A stretch of DNA of 21,413 nt from a virus. The stretch is taken from the IMG/VR virus record IMGVR_UViG_3300043602_000114, positions 1 to 21,413 of that record. The stretch is one strand, 5' to 3'. Under the pieces are notes generated by a model. That model had not been told where the DNA came from, did no database searches, and saw nothing but the letters and a program-made list of their open reading frames with translations. Positions 13,157 through 20,000 of the stretch are shown here, in pieces (within the stretch, counting starts at the first letter, position 1; the number at the start of each line of letters is the position of its first letter). The position numbers were made by a program, and so were the translations under genes.

Positions 13157-13569
13157 TCTACCTTGCAGCCCTCGGCCGCCCGCAGTTGGGCAGCGATGGC
13201 CGCCTTCAGCGACTCGGCGTTGGCCTTGATCCGAGGCAGGAACTCCTCGTAAGCCGCCCGAGCCGAGTTGGCGTCCGTCTGGCCAGCGATGCGCTGGATG
13301 GCCAGGGTAACGAAGTCGGCCAGGTCCACGTTCACGTTGGCCGCAGCGGCCGTGGTACGGGCAGCGGCGTCCCGGTAGCAGCGCTGCTCGGTCGTCAGGG
13401 CCCGCACCCGCTCGTCAGCAGCCGCCCGACCGCCGGCCACGAGGTACAGCGACCAGGTCAGGCTCGCCACGGTCAGCACGGCGGCAATCGCCCCCCACAG
13501 GCGCCAGTCCCGCAGCGGCCGCTTTGGACGGACCACCACTACGGTGCTCTCAGTCATGTTTCTCATCAT
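13153..13569 (-). CDS. 138-aa single-pass membrane protein
   Basis: Starts at ATG 13569 or, with better spacing from AGGTG, the adjacent ATG 13566; ATG 13557 is also in frame. It overlaps the upstream gene end. A basic N-terminal tail (RPKRPLRDWR) precedes one membrane helix (residues ~25-47, WGAIAAVLTVASLTWSLYLV), followed by an Ala-rich, probably helical domain of about 90 residues with two cysteines (64, 135). The positive-inside rule puts the C-terminal domain outside the cytoplasm. No family is recognised. It forms part of the membrane-protein run between the giant gene and the helicase. Confidence 0.68.
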   Translation of the reverse strand: MMRNMTESTVVVVRPKRPLRDWRLWGAIAAVLTVASLTWSLYLVAGGRAAADERVRALTTEQRCYRDAAARTTAAAANVNVDLADFVTLAIQRIAGQTDANSARAAYEEFLPRIKANAESLKAAIAAQLRAAEGCKVE

Positions 13570-13801
13570 GGCACCTGGCTAGATCGTCCCTGCACGCATT
13601 GAGTCTGTCCCGGGCCACGTCCCGCTCGGTGCGCACTCGGGTGTAGTCCTCACCGAGCGTCTCCAAGGTCGTGCGCATGATCTGCTGGGCCAGCGTCTCC
13701 CCGTCCTGGCTCCGGCCCCAGAGGGCGGCGAGGCCGGTGACGATGCCGGCGATGGCCACACCGGCAGTCGAGATCAGGAGAGCCAGTTCGCCGCCAGTCA
13801 T
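13550..13801 (-). CDS. 83-aa membrane-anchored coiled-coil protein
   Basis: ATG at 13801; the TGA at 13552-13550 lies inside the next gene's 5' end. Residues 5-29 (ELALLISTAGVAIAGIVTGLAALWG) are a membrane anchor with the N-terminus probably outside. The remainder is a charged helix with heptad-like spacing (TLETLGEDYTRVRTERDVAR, DRLNACRDDLARCHDEKHD), suggesting a cytoplasmic coiled coil. No catalytic motif is seen. The overall shape recalls small phage accessory membrane proteins near lysis genes. The Shine-Dalgarno (GGAG) is almost touching the ATG, so the start is not certain. Confidence 0.62.
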   Translation of the reverse strand: MTGGELALLISTAGVAIAGIVTGLAALWGRSQDGETLAQQIMRTTLETLGEDYTRVRTERDVARDRLNACRDDLARCHDEKHD

Positions 13802-13810
13802 GCTCCGAGA

Positions 13811-14020
13811 CTACTCGGGCACCTCGATGTCATGGTCGTTCAAGGTGGTCTCCAACTTGGCGATCGTGGCGTGCAGCACGTCGGACTGGGAGTTGACCAG
13901 GACGTGGACCCGCTCCACCGCCCGCTGGTTGCGCAGGGCGAGGTAGAAGTTGCCCAACGACGTGGCCAGGGCGGCGAGGGCGGCAATGACCGCCGAGAGG
14001 GCGAAGGCGAAGGTGGACAT
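13811..14020 (-). CDS. 69-aa membrane-anchored coiled-coil protein
   Basis: ATG at 14020, nine bases after the giant gene's stop; it ends with TAG-free TGA-type closure at 13811. Residues 2-28 (STFAFALSAVIAALAALATS) are hydrophobic, followed by NFYLALRNQRAVERVHVLVN and a helical acidic tail (SDVLHATIAKLETTLNDHD). The RVHVLVNSQ segment after a membrane helix resembles small phage membrane proteins commonly found near holin and endolysin genes, although this is from pattern memory. Together with the neighbouring 83-aa protein it forms a pair with the same anchor-plus-coil design. The ribosome binding site is weak. Confidence 0.62.
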   Translation of the reverse strand: MSTFAFALSAVIAALAALATSLGNFYLALRNQRAVERVHVLVNSQSDVLHATIAKLETTLNDHDIEVPE

Positions 14021-14029
14021 TGCCCGAGG

Positions 14030-17000
14030 TTACGGGCACTTCACGAAGCGGCCGCTTGCGTCCCGGCACGGGGCGCCCTTGCGGGGGCTCACGGGCGTCG
14101 GGGTAGCCGTCGTGGTCGGCGGCGCAGCGGCCTTCTCCCTGGCCAGCCGGGCCTTCTCGACCTTGGCGTCGTGGGTGGCCTTGGCCTTGGCCGCCTTGTC
14201 TGCCGCCGCCTTGTCCTTCTCGGCCTGGGACTTCTCGGGCTTCTTGGGCGGCGGGTTGACCTTGGCCTTGGCCTTGGCGATCCGCTCCCGGATCTTGTCC
14301 ATCTCCTCGGGCGAGTAGATGCGGGGAGCGCCCAGGTACCGGCCGATGCTCGTGGCGGCCGACGGGCTCTGCTCGTACACGTCCTTGCCCCGGAGGGTCT
14401 GCTCGCCCATGCGGATCAGGGGGACGCCCCGGATCGTCTCCTGGAGGTCCTTGACGGGGTCGCTCTTGGGCACGGCGTAGCCGGTGGGGCTGTAGCCGTA
14501 GGCGTCGGCGAAGCCGCCCTCGGGGGCGTTCAGGCCGGCCCGCACGAACGAGCCCACGAACGGGTTCATGGCGTCGGCGATCCCGTTCACCGTGGCCAGG
14601 CTGCCGGCGTCGAGCAGGGGGTTCCACGGCCGGGTGTTGATGCCCTGCCCGTGGTTGCCGATGACGAGGCCCTCGTAGGCGCTCGGCAGGATGCCGCCGA
14701 ACTGGTCCTGGAGGTACTCGGTGTGCTGCACGCCCAACTGCTGGAGCAGGCGGGTGGCCAGGGGGTGATCGGCCGGCATCCGGGCGATCAACTTGACCAT
14801 GCCCTTCTGCCAGGCGTAGAAGGGGAGGACCGAGCGAACGAAGCCCCGCTCCAGCGGCCCGAGGTTGCCGTAGTCGACCATCGCCTCGTACGCCCGGTGC
14901 AGGGCGGCCTCTCGGGTGGCGCCGGTGCGCATGGCCCGGTCCATCACGGCGGTGCGGCTGAACTCGTCGACCACCTCGTTGAGCCGGGCGGTCTTCGCCT
15001 TCAGGGTGTCCCGGAGCGCCCGGTTCGACTCGTGCAGGGCGATGTCCTTCAGCCCCCGGCCCACGACGGTGCCGGCCCCCTCCTCGAAGGAGTTGATCGA
15101 CTGGCCGACGATCTCGGCCGGCATGTTGCCGGCCCGCACCTTGCGCCAGGCCGACAGCCAGTCCTGCGGGCGCACGCCCTCCAGGGTGGCCAGGATGACG
15201 TTGCCGAACAGGTTGTTGACGTACCACTTGGGGCTCAGGGTCAGCACGAAGGTCCGCCACGGCGAGGTGAAGCGGCGGATCATGCGGAAGGTCCAGTGGT
15301 CGTACTCCTTGCTCATCGAGCGCAGGGCGGTCTTGACCTCCTTGGGGACGATGTACTGGGCGCCCTGGACGGCCTGATCCTGGACGCTCTTGGTCGTGAC
15401 CTCCTTGCCGGTGAGCACCCAGTCCCGCTCGGGGTCCCAGGCGACCCAGCCGTCTGGGATAGCCTGCCCGGGCTTGATCGGCTTCGTGTAAACGCTCTCG
15501 ATGTGGTCTACCAGGGCGTTCGTCATCTTCTCGTGGGCGACCTCGACGGCCGCCGAGGCCAGGGCCTCGATGGAGCGGTCAGCGGCGCCGATCTGCACCA
15601 GGCGCCCCGAGCGGGCCTTGCGGGTGCCGGCCTCGATGGCCGTGTCGACGCCCTGGCGGCCGAGGCCGAGGTGGCCGAACAACTGCGCCTGGGCCTTGTC
15701 CCAGGAGACGTCCTTCAGGTGGGTCGGCCGGAAGCCTCGGGCCTCGGCCTGTCGGATGACCTCGCTGAAGGTGTCGGGCACGCCCTCCAGCATCGTGGCG
15801 ATCGAGCCCGTGGGGTCGGCCTTGGCCTCGTTCATGAGGCCCTGCCAGGCGTCGTACATCGGGCTCCAGGCGGCGTCAGCCGGCTTGCGCACGGCGTCGT
15901 GCCGGCGCACGGTGTCCATCGCCTTGGCGGCGCCCCGCTCCAGGCGGCTGGCCTGGACTTCGGAGTCGGCCAGGCCGTCCATCGCATCGAGCACCCGCTT
16001 GTGGCCCTTCTCCAGGGTGCGGATCATGGCCTGGTTGTGGGCGATGCGCAGGTCGACGGCGTCGGAGGACTTGCGGGCCTCGCCGTACATCCTGGCCCGC
16101 TGCATCGACTCGAAGTCCGTCTCCCAGCGATAGCGCTTCGTCTCGACGGGGTGCGGCAACTGCCCGCTCAGCGGGTTGTCCAGCATCTGACCGGCCTCGC
16201 CGGGCGGGGCGAACATGTCGTCCCAGAAGGCCCGGACGTGCTCGGGCACGTCGCCGACGGCCGAGGACAGGTAGGCGCCGTAGGTCTGCTCCAGGCTGGC
16301 GGCGATCTTGCGGAAGGGGGCGTCGAGGCCAGCCCGGCCAGCGGCCAGGGTGCCTCGGCTGGTGACGTAGCCCATGAGCCCGCCGACGAAGCCCTCCTCG
16401 GCCCGCCGCTTGGCGGCGGTCAGCCCTTTGTCGAGCAGGCCGGGGTACGCCCGGGCGAGCGCCTGGACGTCGGCCTCGGGCAGGATCTGGCGCAGCAGGT
16501 GGCCGCCCTCGTGGACCAGGGTGCCGAAGTTGGCGTCCTGGAACAGGCGGACGATCAGGCGGGCGTCGGGGTTCGAGGGCATGACCATCGCCCCGACCAA
16601 CTTGTCGCCGAACGACTGGTGGAGTTCGCCGACCGAGCCCCGGCGGCTCATGTAGTCGGGCTGGACCATCTCGCCCGGCCAGTCGGTGGCGATCTTCTGC
16701 GGGGCGAACTCGCCGTGCGTCACGAGGTAGGCCGTCTGGCCTCGCAACTCGGTGGTCATGGCCCCGAGCGCCTCCTCGGGGAACATCTGGCTGTGCAGGA
16801 TGAAGGCGATGTTCTCACCGTGCCGGCTGAAGGTGTTGCCCGCCTGGGCGTGGCCGAAGAAGTCGTGGACCGCCCGGAACTTGTCGTTGACCATGACCCC
16901 GTCGGGGTCGACGGCGGCCATGAGCGGGTTGGGCTCGTCGCCGGCCAGGGCGGTGCCCCGGATGTTGAGGTGGTTGTTCTTCTGGACGTCCTCCCGCATA

Positions 17001-20000
17001 GCGGCGTGCGCTGCCTCGTCGGCCGACAGGGTGTTGCCGGGGACGCCGACCCCTCCGTACTCCTGGCCGGGCGGGACGTACTCCACCTGGAGCCGGGGCC
17101 CGTCGGGCGCCTGGGTCATCCACTCGTACTGCTGCCGGACGTTGTCGACCAGCACGGCGTAGGAGCGCTCGGCCATCGCTCGCTGCTCGGGCGTCATGGA
17201 CTCCAGGTCGGGCAACTTCTCGTACTGGGCAGCGATCTCGGCCGTGCGCTGCGGGAGCACTCGGACGGTCGTGTCAGTGAACTCGGGACGAGGAAGGCCG
17301 TGGGCCCGGTTGTAGCGGCCAGCCATCGAGGAGGTGTACCGGGTCAGCCAGTCGTTCGGCGCCGGCACCGCCCGGGTCTTGTTGGTGGCCAGGCGCTCGG
17401 CGGCCAGGGCCTGGCTCGTGCCGGCCTCGGTCACCGAGCGAGCGCCCTCGACGGCCATGCTGCCGCCCGAGGGGCCCAGCAACTTGGGCTTCCACGCTGC
17501 TGCGTAGTCGTTCAGCAGGCGGGTGGCCTCGGCGCCGTCGCCGGCCCGCACGGCCGCACGGATCTTGGGGAGGACGTCGCCCTCCCAGACGTTCAGGCTG
17601 TCCAACTTCTGGCCCAGGATCTTGGCGTCGTCCGCCACCTCGTAGCGGGTCTCGGCCGTCTGCCAGTCGTCGGGCAGCATGGCCAGGCTCTCCCGGTCCT
17701 TGGCCGTCATCACGGCGGACTCCACCGGGCTGGAGACGTCGGTGGCCATGAGCCGGGCGTACTCGCCCTGGAGGTCGTTGGGCGGTGTCTCGCCGTGCTT
17801 GGCGTAATCCCGGACCTGGGCGGCGACCTGCTTGCGCTGCGTGCGCACGTCCTGGGCATAGAGGCTGTGGCTCAGTTCCTCGTCCCAGTAGTCCTTCAGG
17901 GGGTCCCAGCCGGGACCCGGGCGCCGGGCGCCCTCGATAGCCCGGCCGATCTCGTCCATCGCCACGTCGTGGTGAGCCAGGAAGCGGCCCCAGTCCTGAC
18001 GGCCCACCTCCTGCTTGGCGTAGACCCAGAGGAGCGCCTGCACCTCGTGCGGCCGCACGTCCCGGCCCAACTTCTGGGTCAGGTTGGCGGCCTGCTCCCG
18101 GATGCCCCGGGCGTACTGGCCATAGGTGCCGCCGCCGGCCCAGTCGGTGGCGTCGAGACCGTACAACTGCGCCATGACCGAGTCGAGGGTCACGGCGGTG
18201 GAGTCGGCCGGGTTGGCGAGGTTGTCCCGGAAGGAGCGCAACTTCGCCAGCGCCTTCGAGCCGTGGTACTCCATGAGCGCCCGGTCGTGCGCCTGGGCGA
18301 TCTCGGGGAAGTTCGCCAGGAGCGTGTCCTCCTGGGCGACCAGGGTCCGGGCCTCCCGGGCGAAGTCGATCCTGCGGGGGACACGAGCCAGTTCCCGGGC
18401 CTGCTTCTCGGTGGCCCCACCCTTCTTGAAAGCGCTCACCCGGGCCTTCATGTCGAGCATCTCCTCGTGCGCTCGCTGGAAGCCCTGGTAGGCGGCGTGC
18501 GCCGGGGTGCCCTCGACGAGCCCGTCGGCGACGAGCGAGCGGGGCATGTTGGTGGCGGCCAGGCCCTTGTTGACGCCGGTCCACGCCTCGGGCAGGGCGG
18601 CGATGTCGGCCGTGTCGGCCTTGCTCAGGTCCAACTTCCCGGTCAGGATGTCGATGACGTTCTGCTTGGGGGCGGCGATCATGCTCGTCGACTTCGTCAG
18701 GTCCCGGAGTTCGGGGATCTCGCTGAAGCGGCGGGCGACCTCGGCCGTCGAGGCGAAGCCCGTCGGCGTCGGGCCCCGGCCCGGGGGCGTCTCCTCGATG
18801 CGCTTCATGAGGGCCTTGGTCGCACGCATGGCGTTGGCCTGGCCCTTGCGCCAGTCGGACATGTTGGCTACGGCCATCATCGCCCGGCCCAGGTTCTGCT
18901 TGGGGTTCGCCATCACCGAGGTCACGGCCAGGAGGTCGTAGAACACGTCGGCCGAGTCCCGGACCGTGCCGTTGAGCATGGTCATCGGCTTGCCTCGGTA
19001 CAGCCCCTCGACGTAGTCATGGGAGTCGTAGTACCAGGACAGGGACTCACTGACCTGCTGCGGGTTCAACTCGGCCAAGGCTCGGCCCGTGGCCTCCTCG
19101 GTGCTCAGGTTCAGCACGGTCTGGGCCAGGTACTGAGCCGACGGGGCCCGGGTGCCAGCCTGCACCTCGGCGCTCTTGAAGAACTCCCCGAGCGGGGTGC
19201 CCTTCGTGGCGTGCATCCCGTAGTCCCAGTTCATCCAGATCTGCATGACACCGTCGGCGGTGCTGGCAGGAAGGCCGACCGCCTTGGCGGCGTCGACCGC
19301 CTCGTGCCACGTCCGCAGCAGCGGGCTCTTGCCCGGGTTGGCCAGGACGTCGTTGTGGTAGATCTTGGCCAGGGCCTGCATGTCGGCGTTGCCCGACAGC
19401 GTGAGGTCGCCCTTCGCCGTGATGTCGTACAGCGCCTGCTGGCCCCGGGCCTCGCCCATGAGGATGGCCAGTTCCCGGTCGTCGACCGTGGTGCTGATGT
19501 CCCCGGCGATGCGGCCCAGGCCGTTGTCATCGGTGTAGGTCCAGAGCCCGAGCCGGGCGTCCGGGTGGTACCAGACCTCCAGGTTGTCTCGGACGATGCC
19601 CCGCAGGATTTCGTCGGAGTTGGCGGCGAACTCCTCGTAGGGCATGTCGATCAGGTCCCGGGCCGTCCCGGTCATCCCGCCCACGGCGTAGCCGGTGTCG
19701 CCGAGCGCCGGCTTGCCGGTGGCGACGTCGAAGGTCGTGCCTCCGTTCACGGCCAGGTCGGCCTTGATGGCCTCGATGGTGCGGTCGATCTTCAGCACGC
19801 CCGGAGGTACCGGCTGGTGCAGTTCGCTGGTGCGCACGCTGATCTCGTCGAGCCGCTTGCGCAGGTCGCCTACGGCGGTCTTTCGGGTCTCGATCACACC
19901 GCTCAACTTCTCGGCCTTGGCGGCCAGGGCCAGGCGCTCGTCCGGCGCACGGTCCCGCAGGTCAGTGGCCCGCTTCAGGTCACGGCGGGCCTTGTTCAGG

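Noticed and set aside
13830-15260. Minus-strand frame (476 codons) overlapping the 3' end of the giant gene
   Set aside because: It is out of frame with the giant protein, extremely Arg/Gly/Pro-rich, and ends inside a well-supported small membrane-protein gene. The frame at 17274-18584 is rejected for the same reason.
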